Positions 8,817-20,800 of a stretch of 64,000 bases of DNA are shown here, one piece after another (position 1 is the stretch's first letter; each line of letters begins with the position of its first letter). The notes beneath the pieces were generated by a model. It was not told where the DNA came from. It did no database searches and saw only the letters and a list, made by a program, of their open reading frames with translations. Location of the stretch: positions 1 to 64,000 of the forward strand of contig NZ_JAJKFQ010000006.1 in assembly GCF_020966635.1 (NCBI RefSeq), written 5' to 3'. A program made the position numbers and the translations under genes. This DNA is from Stieleria sp. JC731. GTDB taxonomy: Bacteria > Planctomycetota > Planctomycetia > Pirellulales > Pirellulaceae.

Positions 8817-11800
8817 TTATGTGTGATTGCCTACGGCGACGGGGATTCGACAAACGTCCGCAACGGCGTCATTGACAAACGAAGCGAACGCGGGGCCGCG
8901 AATCGGGCCGTAAACGGTGATCGAGAATCCACCGGAGATGGATACCGACAAGCTTGCTTCACCCTTGGTGCCTAATGGAACTCCTCCTCCAAAGACGGTC
9001 AGTGTGTGGCTGTACTTGCCCTGAGAATTTTTGAAAGGTGGTGGACTGAAGGCGGCGACATTGATTCGGCCATAGGTTCGAGCGTATCTCCCGAGGTTGA
9101 GTTTCCCCATGATCCCACCCGAAATTCCAACAAACGGTCCGCTGTAGTCGCCGTTCTCGAATGTGTCATAGACATCTCCGACCGCACAGCGGAATCCCAC
9201 TCCACCGGCCCCTCCAAAACCACCATCGCCCTGCTTGCTCGGTTCACGGGGAGTCGAGATACCGATACCGGCACTCGCACCTAGGTTGATGCCGACATAG
9301 GCGAAAAACTGCGGGAGGTCTCCATCCAAATTCAAGACTTCAAACCCTCCTACACCGCTTAGGCCCGCTGATGCTGACGCGAATGTCCCAGCTCGTCCGG
9401 TTTTCCCCTTTTTGATTCCGATCAAATTTAAGGAGCCTTCAAGGAAAGGACGAGTCACACCCGTATCGTTTTGGAAATTCAGGGCTCCCCGAGAAAGCCC
9501 GCGCAACACGACGTCCGGCGCGGTACCCGCTATAGCAAATGCCAAGGATGCGGAAAGAAATCCTGCGATGGCAACGGCCTGCGAAACTTCCTGCATACTG
9601 AATTGCCCTAGCGGGTCAATACGGTTCACCGGATCGCCTAGTGCATACATATACCGATTAAACGATCTTGGATCCGAAAGCTCACCTGCATCAGAGTCGA
9701 GCACGGTAAATCGTGCTGTCGCGGGATCGTACCAACGAGTGGTCAGATACGTGAGTTCCATCTCCTGATCGTACAGCCCACCTCCGAATCCAATTTCAAA
9801 TGGATTGCTGTCGAGCAAATTCCCGAACGCGTCGTACTGGATTCTCGTGTAACCAATTAATTGGCCCGAATCGTAGGTCGCGTAGCCCCGAGTGGTGCGC
9901 GTATGGTCAACAAACAGCTCATGTCGGCGACCGTCAGCTTCATGGATCTGAACGTACCTGGTGCCGTCGAAATCATAGCGTCGAATCAGTGAATTCGTGT
10001 CGTCGCGTACTTCTACCAGATAGGGGATCGCAAACGTATTGTCGTCCCAAACGAATCCTTGTTCCTGCCCGTTGTGGAGTCGTTTGATGGGTAATCCCGA
10101 TGCGTTGTAGGTGAACTCAATCAGGTCGGTAACATTTCCATCAACCGTGCGTTGAAACTGCAATAATCTGCGCTCACCATCGTAGGTGTATTCTTCTGTT
10201 GTTGTTGCATTGGTGCGGCGAATGAGGTTTCCGTCATCATCGTATTGAACCGCCCATTCTCCGTCAGCAATCAGTCGATCGTTGGCGTCGTACTGCATCT
10301 GTCTTATCCCTGATTCGTCAGAGACTTCAATCAAATTGCCGACTTGATCGAATGAGTAGCGCCGAGTGACCTGTGACGTGCCGTCATCGATCGTTTCACT
10401 AAGCAGTTCTCCAAGCAGACCGTATTCGTACTCGGTCGAAACTCCACCGAGCAATTGCACTGACAGGATTCTACCCAGGTCATCGCGATCATAGGCAATC
10501 GAATCGAGCGTGGTATCTGTCGAATCAGTGAAGACGATTTCGTTCAGAAAATCGGAATTCACAGCGTTCCGCGAGAGCGAAGCCCCCGAGTCGAACGTCA
10601 TCTGCACCAAAGTGGTTTCAGTTGGCGAATACTCGTAGGTCACCGTACCGCCGGTGAAATCTGTTAACTTTTCGGGCAACCCGGCATCATCACCGTCGAT
10701 CAGAGTGGTGCGCTCACCGGTATGGGTCTCGGCCGATTCTCCGGCCACGCTCTTTGATCGTAGCACTTGCCCATAACTATCGGTGACTGTCAGCGACCCG
10801 TCGGCGTTCTCAATGCGTGTTTCGGTCCCACCTGGGAGTTGGATGATCAATTGATCGGGTTGATAGTCATAGGAACGAATGACATTACCGAGAGCGTCTC
10901 TGAGTTCGACCAATCGTCCAAAGGCATCGTATTGCATTTGGAAGATATCGCCCGAGAAGGTGGTCCGAGAAACCGGCAAACCCGCTTCGTCGTACTGGTA
11001 GGTCTCGGTCTGGCCCAGTGGAAGAGAACGTGACTCCAACTGATCGAGCTCGTTGTAGACCACGTTGGTTGTTCGACCAAGTGAATCCGTCACCGAAGTG
11101 ATCGTGCCCGTATTGTCCGAACCAATCTGGCTCAGCCGTCCTTCCGGATCAATCACCTGCTGTAGGATGCCAATCGCGTTATAGCGGTACTGCCATGTGC
11201 GTTGCAATTCGTCCGTGGTGCGGATCAAGCGTCCCGCAGCGTCATACTCCCGGGAGACGCCGCCTGCATCGGATTCCTGCCCGATCAGTTGACCGCGTCC
11301 ATCATATCGGAAACGCTGAATAAGGCCCTCAACGGATACGGAGGTCTGTCTCCCCTCGCTATCGTACTGGTAAATCACCGCTGAGCCATCGTTGTAATAC
11401 TCACGCGTGATTCGCCCAACTGCATCATAGGAAAATTGAACCGTGGATCCATCGTCGCTGATGGAAGTGACACGTCCTGCATTGTCATACGTTCTGGTCG
11501 AGGCGACACCGTCAATCGTTTCGCTGATCTGTCGACCTGCAGCATCGTATTCGCGTTGTACAACAGTTCCATTTGTGTATTCCGCGCGAACAACACGCCC
11601 CAATGCGTCGTGCTGATACACCACAGACTCGCCATTGCTACCATTGAGTTCGCTGACACGACCGAGGCCGTCGTACGCCAACTCTGTTGTCGCCCCCGTG
11701 AGTGTTTGGATGCTGGAAATCTGTCCGGCGGAGTCATAATTGGCAACGGACTGGCTGCCGCCGCTGTTTTCGATCCCCGTCAGAGTGCCATTCTTATCGT

Positions 11801-14800
11801 AGACGTATTCAAAGTAACGTGTGGTCGCTCCTTTGGCGGTTTGAATGACCGACTCCTCACGGACGTAGTTCCGCGAAGCATCGATGGTGTAGTTAGTCAC
11901 ATGGCCATTGGGATCAGTGATCATAACAGGCAATCCATTGTCGTAAACGAACGTCTCTGTGTTACCTGTCGCATCCGTGGTCGTTAACACATTCCCCTGA
12001 GAATCGTACGATCTCGTGACCAAGGGGCCGGTCGAGTCGTATGCCGCGACCAGATTTCCATTTGAGTCACGCTCATTCGTCATGACATGACCTAGCGAAT
12101 CAATCGACCGGAGCAACTGCGACTGATCGTTGTAAGCGTATTGCGTGACAGCTCCAGTCGCATCCGTTTTTCGTAGCACGTTTCCATAGGCATCATTAGT
12201 GAAACGCGTCATATTTCCCAAAGGGTCTTTCATCGATGCGATGTACCCGTTGGTATCGTAAGTTCGTTTCGTTTCGTTGCCCAACGGATCAATAGCGCTG
12301 AGAACGTTGCCGCGATTGTCATAGACGTAGGTCGTTGTGTTACCCAGCGGATCGCGGACGCGTTGGATATCTGAGTTCAGCTCGTAGTCAAAGTCGAACG
12401 AATTGCCGTCGTTTTGAGTAATGCGGATCAGGCGTCCGTCGGCATCGTATTCGGTTCGAGTACCATTTCGCCCGAGAGGATCGATTATGTTCGTAAGCAG
12501 ATTGGGATTCTGAGCAGAGTAGATGAATGATGTCTCATTTAGTTCACGATCAACGAATTTGTCCAATCTGCCAGAACCATCATACGAATAGCGGACAACG
12601 TTACCGACGAGATCTTCCACCGCAATAATTCGTTCTTCAGCATCTCGAAGGAAGTTTACTTGAAGATTCGATGACTCCTGGATAATTCCGGCATCGGTAA
12701 ACAGGATGCGATTCCCATTCCGATCAGTTGCTGTCGTAAGCTTACCTGTGTCGCCCTCGATTCGATATTGAAACCCGTCCTGAGTGGTGAGCACATAGGC
12801 GCCTCCGAAATCAGGACTCGCTGGGTTGTAAGGAATTCCGCCGGGTGCGAAGAGTTCGCCCTGCTCATTAACTTGCAAGTAGCTGCTGGTACCGGTCCAA
12901 AGCGTTGACGTAACTCCGGGATCGGGGGTGAAACGTGGGCGGGCGAGGACCAAATTGTTGCCGCCCCATCCAGGCAGGACTCGGATGTCGGGATCGAAGG
13001 TGAAACCCTGCCGGCCTTGACCGGGGACGTTCAAATAGACTTTGACGCCTGGGCGTAAGGCACTATAGATACCGATGTCTTCCAAGCCGCTCTTTGGCAA
13101 TCCGACTCGCAAATCGGTGTTGCGAAACTCCAGCCGCCAACCAAAGCCAAAATCGCCTTTTTCGTTGGCATGCAGCGAGTCATAAACACGAGTGATATGG
13201 ATCGGAATCCCCGCGACAGCGACTTCTAGATCGGTAAACGCAATGTTGAATGTTCCGATTTTCAATTCACCAGCCAAACCGATGTGACGCTCAACCACGT
13301 TGGCGACTCCGCCGGTCGTGGCAACTTCCAGGCGAATCACGTACTCGTCATTTGGGAGCAGGCTGGTGTCCCAAACACCGAGTTCGCCGTTGTTCACTGG
13401 CGTTTCGCTACGCACGAATTCGGTGAATTGAGTTTCGTCAATTCGCCGGTAACTCAATCGGTACGCGGCGAAGTCCGAGTGGTCGGCGGTTCCAGAAATA
13501 CTCACCATCCCGAAGACGGCTGCCGCTTCAGTCGGCGACGTGATCTCCGCTGTCGGGATGTCTTCGGCACCGGCGCCACTCCAACCTTCGGGGAAGTCAT
13601 AGTTAAACGTGATCGTTCGCGTCGCAACGTTCCCGTTCGTGTCGGTCGCCGTGGCCGTGGCTGTGATCGTCGTGAATGCCCAGTCTTGGAACGTGAACGT
13701 TGCCGTTCCCGCTGCGTCGAGCGGAATGTCCTGCCCATTGGCCGAGAGTGTCAGCGAGACGACTTCGACGTTATCAATCGCTTTGGCGTAAACCACAAAT
13801 GGCCCTTGCCAAGGCAACACGTTACGACTGGCGTCGTTGGGACGCTCAATCAAGCTGACTTTGGGGGCTTCGGTGTCTTCGACCACCGACACCGTAAACA
13901 ATTCTTGCGTCGATCCACCACGAGGATCACGCACGGTCACTTCGAAGTTATGGTCACCAATTTGATTGATGTCCGGGACCCAGCGGATGCGTCCGAACGG
14001 ATCGATCGATGCCGTGCCCGGAGCCTGCGTCAACTCATAAGTCAAAAGATCAACATTGGCGTCTGATGCGAGAACATCGTAGCGATAAACCGCACCGGCG
14101 GTTGCCTCTGTCGGTGCGGAACTGTCGATGACCGGGGCAATGTTTTGTGCCAGCACATCGATCTCGAAAGACTCGATCGAGGCGGCCCCGTCTAAGTCGA
14201 TGACCCGGATGGTCACTGGGATCTTGCCTTCGACTCCGGCTTCGGGAGTCCAGGTCACTTTGCCCTGACTATCGACGGCCATGTCGTTCGGGCCGACGGA
14301 GATCTGATAGGACAGAGCGGAGCTTTCCGGGTCGTTCGCATCGATCTGGTACTCGTATGCCGTTCCGACGGCAGAGAATTTCGGAGCGCTGCTATCGATG
14401 ACCGGCGGCAGGTTGGGTGCCCCTGCGCGAACCAATATTGGAAAGGCTTGTGTAGCGGCACCTCCAACCCCATCGGCGACTTCGATCACCACCGTTTGTA
14501 GTCCGGTTTGGTTGACGGCGGGTGTCCAAACGATCTCACCGCTTCCTTCGCTGATCGTCATTCCGTCTGGACCGTCGAGTAATCGATAGCGAAGTGGATC
14601 ACGTTCGGCGTCGTCAGCCTGGACCGAGTAGAAGTATGCCAACCCGACGGCTGCTTCGGTCGGTGGAACGCTGCTAAGGATCGGCGGCCCGCCAAAGCGT
14701 CGCGCGGTTACCGTAAAGGTTTGTGTTATTTCGGCTCCGAATGTATCGGCAAGACGAACGATCACCTCGGCCTCACCAAGTTGATCGTCGGCGGGTGTCC

Positions 14801-17800
14801 AACGAATGGTGCCACGCAAGGGATCGATACTCATTCCGGCCGGTGACTGCAGCAACGCGAACGATAGCGGGTCACGATCTGAGTCGATTGCAACGATGTC
14901 GTAGGCATATTGCTGATCGACAACCGCGGCGACGATCGGAGTGGAATCGATGACCGGTGCGGAGTTCACCAAGGAACCGACCACTGAAATTGAAACGTCA
15001 ACTTTAACTTCATTCCCATCGGCCATGACCGCGATGAAAGTTAGGTCGTGTACGCCCAGTTGGGAATTGCCGGGCGTCCATTCGATCGTGCCATCTGAAT
15101 TGACGGTCATCCCAGTCGGCGCGTTATCGAGTCTCCAATCGACATCGCGCCCCAGCGAGTCCATCGCGGCGATGCGCCCAATGCTTTGCGTGCCGACCGG
15201 ATAGTTGTCACGCGGTAAGCTGAGATCAACCAAATCCGCCGCTGGGACAACGTCAGTGACATTAATGGTGAAGACTTCGTCGACGGAGTCTCCTTGGGAA
15301 TCTGTCACCCGTAGTGTGAATTCGAACGAACCGTTCGCGGTGGGTGTCCAAGTCAATCGCCCGCTCGTCGCGTTGACCGTTGCGCCATGGGATTCACCAA
15401 CGAACGCAAAGCTCAAAGGATGCTGTTCAGGGTCTTGCGCAGCGATGTCAAATTGGTGTGGTGTGTTCAGGTAGGCGGTGGGGGATGGGAGTCGTGTCAC
15501 GACGGGGGCGAAATTCGGCGCAGTGACGTTGACCACAAAATCTTGTAGTGCGATCGAATCACCGGAAGTCGCGCGGACAATGACGGTGTGCTCGCCAACT
15601 TGGTTGATCGTTGGTCGCCAGGCGACCAGACCCGTCGATGGATCGATCACCATGCCTTCGGGTGCGAGCGACAAGTCGTAGGCGACGTCGGCCTGCGAGA
15701 TAGCGAAGGCGACCGAGGCATAGGTATAGGTCTGGCGTGCTTCGATGGTCGTCGACGCTTCGGTGACGAAGTGCAGCCCGGCGGCGACGGACGTATTGGT
15801 CGGGGCAAGAACGAAATCGTTTCCAGAATTGATTTCGTCGGTCCCCAGCGTGACCATGAGGCCGTCCACTTCGGCGGCATCGATCCAGCCTGCCGGCGTA
15901 TCAACCAGCAGTTTATAGCTTCCCGAATTTAAACCCGACAGTGCGTAATTGCCGAAGCGATCCGACATGGCCATCGGCTCATCCTCGCCACGCTGGGCGT
16001 CACCGTCGAGGTCGGCATAGACTTTCCAGTAGCTGACCGCATCGCCGTTTACAGTCGCTAAGCGACCGCGTATTTGGCTTAGCGAAAGTTGTTCGATCGC
16101 CAAGTCATAGTCCGTGACACTCGCGGGGATCGACGCGACAATCGTTTCAGGCTCGACCGTTGCGGTGAATTCGGACGGAGTTGCATAACCGGCCACGGGT
16201 GTGACTTTGATCGGGTAATCACCGGGCAGCAGTCCCGCGAATTCGTACCGGCCTTCGGCATCGGTGGTCGTCTGCGGTTCATGCGGATCCGGGAACGCAT
16301 TGCCATTGGTGTCGATGAACAAGTGCCAGTTTTCGAGCCAAGGCTCCTCCGCGACTCCCGTTTCGCTGCCATCGTCACGATCCCCGTCACCGTTGATGTC
16401 ATCGAATACACGTCCGGTAATGCTGCCGCGCAGTTCAGGGAGGACTTCAAGGGTGAAGGACTGTTCGTCAGAACCGCCACGGCCGTCTTCGACAGCGATG
16501 ACGAAGGTGTGGGAACCAGGTTCGGCCAGTCCATCGGGCGTGATCACCGGCGCCGCCAAGTTGGAGACCAGAAAACCATCGTTGTTGTTTCCGGACCGGT
16601 CACGCACCAAACGCGCGTCTTCATCTTCGAAGCGGTAGTCAAGTACCACGTTCGGGTCACCGTCGTAGTGACGCGAGAGGCCTTCTTTGATTTGCTCGGC
16701 AGTTCGAGCCGTGTCCCAAATGCGGAAGTTGTCGACGCGCCCACTGAAATCCCAGAACGCTCCGCCAATTTCCAGTTGCGTATTGACGTCGTAGACAAAA
16801 CTTCCCGGCAGATCTCCCGAGACGATTGACTCACCATTGATCAAGAAGTTGAACGTTCGGTTGGCATCATCGACCGACAGCGCGACGTGGAACCAGCGTC
16901 CGATCTCAACATCGAAGGGCACACGGGATACAGCTTGTGACGTGGTGTCTTCCTGATCCAGGTAGAGTTCCAGCTCGCTGTTGAAGCGAACGCGAATATG
17001 AAATTGCTCGGTTTGGCTACTGCCGAAGCGGAACAGCGTTGCGGCGCCGTTGGAGGCCGTCAGATTTTCAAAGTTAAACCAGCCTTCAGCGGTGAGCGTC
17101 TTTAACGAAAGAGAGCTGTCTTCACCAACCGGCGTGATCAGATCGCCGAAGTTGACACCCGAAAAATTTGGGTTCGTTCCTTTCGGCGAAATGAAAGCGG
17201 CTCCATCGACGCGGCCGTCCCATTGGAGCAATCCGGTGACCGGATTGATTTCAGCTCCTTCGGGACCGGACAGGATTCGATAGCGAATCGCATCACGATC
17301 GTTGTCGATTGATTGAGCTTGATATCGAAAGGTTTCTCCCGCACCGATACGCTGCACGGGGGTGGAGGCGATCAGTGGTGGAGAATTTTCACGAGCGGGT
17401 TCGACTTCGATCTTGAATGATTGCGTTGCTACGCCGCCGCGTCCATCATCGGCCGCGAGCGTTACATCGTGCGTACCGACTTGGTCGGGCGACGCTGCCC
17501 ACAGAAGTTCGCCGGTTTCATTGTTGATAATCAATCCGCCAGGACCGTCGACGATTGAATAATGGATGGCATCGTCGTCAGGATCAATCGCATCGGAATC
17601 GTAGCGATAGACTTCATTTGGATCAAAGCGGTTGTAGATCACGCTGGCCGTATTGTCCCCGGCGTTCGCGACGATCAAATCAAGGCGTCCGTCTTCGTCC
17701 GCGTCGGCGACCGTCAGACGTTCGGGACGTTCCCCGACTGAAATATTTTGGGGAGATGCAAATTGATTGTTCCCAAGTCCGTAGAGCACCGTGAGGGTGT

Positions 17801-20800
17801 CTGAATCGGGCAATGTGATGGCGATGTCAGGATTACCATCGCTGTTGAGTTCCAATACGCCCGCTTCTTCGGGGCGACTTTCAAGTTGGATATATATCGG
17901 CGCGGACACAGCGGCAGCGGCAATGTCATCCAAGATCATGAGTCGATTGCTATCCGGTAATGTGACAATCGCATCGATCGTTTGATTTCCGTTGGCGTCA
18001 GCCAAAGTCAGACGCCCAGGAATGTCACCCAACGCAATTTCGGTAGGCGTTGCTAGGATCTTGGAGCCGTCACTGATAAAGCGGAGCAAACCGTTGCGTT
18101 CGATATCCGACGCGACGAGGTCATCGTTGCCGTCGCCGTTAATGTCCATTGAGGCGAGGTCGTTGACCCGACCGGCCACCGCGACTTCCGTAGCAACATA
18201 TCCGTCGGCCAAATTCCCACTAAAGACGCTGATGCTTTTTCCGGCCTGATTGGCGACAAAGATCTCGAGTTGGCCATCACCATCGAGATCTCCGACGGCG
18301 ACCGCTTTCGGGGAACGCCCGGTTTGCAGGTCGGGAAGTCGCGTTAGGCCACCAAGATTATCACCTTGATAGATCTGCAGTCGATCCATCTGATCATTGA
18401 CCGCTAAGACTTCCTCGTTCCCATCGCCATCCAGATCGACAGCGAGCATGTCAACGGTGTCATCCCGTCGCTGAGCGTAGACAGAAAAGGTGTAGCTGAT
18501 TGAGTTTCCAATTCCTGCGCCGGCGTGAACGAAATCCAGATGACCATCACCGTCGAGATCCGCGAACGGATTCCTCGAAATCCCTGAGGGGACACTGCCG
18601 GATAGACCGACTTGCTGACCTGGTTTAAACGTTCCGTCACCGTTGCCAGGCCGGAAGACGAGCGGGCCAAAACCGTTGTTGCCCGTCTGAATGAGGTCAA
18701 GATTTCCGTCATCGTCGAAATCGATCAGCCACGAATCGCGACCACGCTGCTGAGCCCCGGGATGGGTTAAGTGCGTCAAGAATTGGAAATTACCAGTACC
18801 GTCGTTCAGAAAGACTCGCGGTCCGTAGCTTGTCACGGAGACCAAATCGATATCACCATCCGAATCGAGATCGCCCGCCGAAAAATCACCCGGCTCATAG
18901 AAGTTTCCAGCGATTGGAAGGCCTTCGTCGAATCCGGCAAGCTCACTGTGACGAGTGAAATCTCCCAATCCGTCACCAGCCATCACGACAACTTTTATCA
19001 GATTGTCACTGTCGGCGTCTCGCTCGGCGAATGCCAAATCAATGACTCCATCACCGGTGAAATCTGCGGCGGCGTAAGACTCTTGCCAGTTGGACACGTT
19101 GACACCTTGAGAAGCAGGCGGCAATGTGATCCGAAACGTCCTCGAGAACACACCAGGATTGGTTGGGTCGTTCAGGTGGACATCGATGTGAGTTTCCACT
19201 CCCGCTTTGGCAACAAAGTCCGGATACCCATCGCCATTAAAGTCTGAGATTAACGTTGATGAATATCCGTAGAAACTTGATTCCACCAGTTGCTCGTCGC
19301 TGACGGTAAAGGTTCCGTTTCCGTTAGCTAGCGCGACGTAGTAACGACTTCCATTCGTATTGGCTCGCGTGGCAACAATGTCATCGAAGCCATCGAGGTT
19401 AAAATCTGCGACCGATCCATAGCCACTCGGCACACTGATACCGACTGCGGGAACGGGGTCCGAGTAGGTGCCATCGCCAAGGGCGAGCGAGATCCGGTCA
19501 TTGAAGGTGTCAATCAGGTCGATGTAGCCGTCGCCGTTGAAGTCGCCCGGTGTCGCGTCTTGTGCCCGTGTGCCCTGTACCCAAGGCAGACTTCGAGAGC
19601 TACCGAATTCGCCGGGACGGGTACCAAGTCGAATGCCAACTCCATCAAAGTCGCTGCTTTGAGTGAAGTAAGAAAAGTCCAACACGCCGTCGGAGTTATA
19701 ATCGCCGAACATGCCTCCACGCGGTTTATAGACGGAGTCAAATCGGTCGACTTCGTCGAGCGTGGAAAAGTCCACCATCGCGTATTCATTGATCGTGAAA
19801 TTCCCGCTGCCGTCATTGAAAGCGATTCTTGGTGAAACCTGAGAATTCTGGAAACCGAAACCGTCACCAAGAAACAGTTCTAGGTCGCCATCGCCATCGA
19901 TATCGACGGGATCATCACTACCGGCGTAGTTGCCGACTCGATCAGAGAATCGGACTCCCGACTGTTGCGTGAAGTTGATGCCGTCACCCGATCCGATCAG
20001 CAATTCAAACCCGTTGTTCGTGTCGTCGTGTAACAGGTCAGCAATCCCATCACCATTGAAATCGCCACCGCGAATCCAATCGATCTGCTGAGCCAACGGG
20101 TAATTAAACTCAGTTGCCAGCGTGAAGTTGCCATTACCATCAGAGTGATAGATTTTGAGGTTGCCGAAATCGGTAAAGACGAAATCGAGATTGTCATCGC
20201 CGTTGAGATCCAGCACATCATAAGGTCGCGTTTGTAAGTTTAGGTCGAAACTGAACGACATCGGCCCAATGACAATCGGCGCGGCGAACGTTCCATCACC
20301 TTGTCCACGCAACCAAACGGCCTCGTATTGATATCCCCCTGCTAACGTGCCCAGCCGACCGATCAAATCAAGGTTACCGTCTTCGTCGATATCGGCAGCA
20401 CGAAAGTCGCTAAGCGGCGAGCCCGCAAACCTCTGCTCGACCGCCGGCTGGAAGGTGCCATTGCCATTTCCCAAAATGGTAATCAGCCGAGGGTCCCGTT
20501 GGCGTTCGGCTGCGATGACATCCAATGCTCCGTCACCATTGAGGTCCCGAAGTAGCAAGTTGCGTACGTCGAAAGTACTCGTGCCATTGCTGTGACGATA
20601 GATTTCCACCGGTGCCGCGAAGTTGCCGTTTCCGTCGCCGACGAGGGCTGTGATGATCAGCTGATATTGTTGACTCGGTTCGCTCCGGATGTCGTAAGTT
20701 GACATGACGACGAAGTCCAAGTTCCCGTCACCATTGATGTCGCCCTGATCGATACCGCGAACTTCGTTGCTGTCGCTGGGGCCGACGTATTCCGGCAATC

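Noticed and set aside
9750..12750. Regularly spaced similar DNA segments, possibly a repeat array
   Set aside because: The periodicity is that of YD protein repeats in frame; the DNA is too diverged for CRISPR or recent tandem duplication.
13284..14066. 260-codon plus-strand frame inside the giant gene
   Set aside because: Antisense to the continuous giant frame and rich in His/Arg/Asp as expected from complementing acidic repeats.
16089..16829. 246-codon plus-strand frame inside the giant gene
   Set aside because: Antisense shadow of the LamG and SdrD-B-like region.
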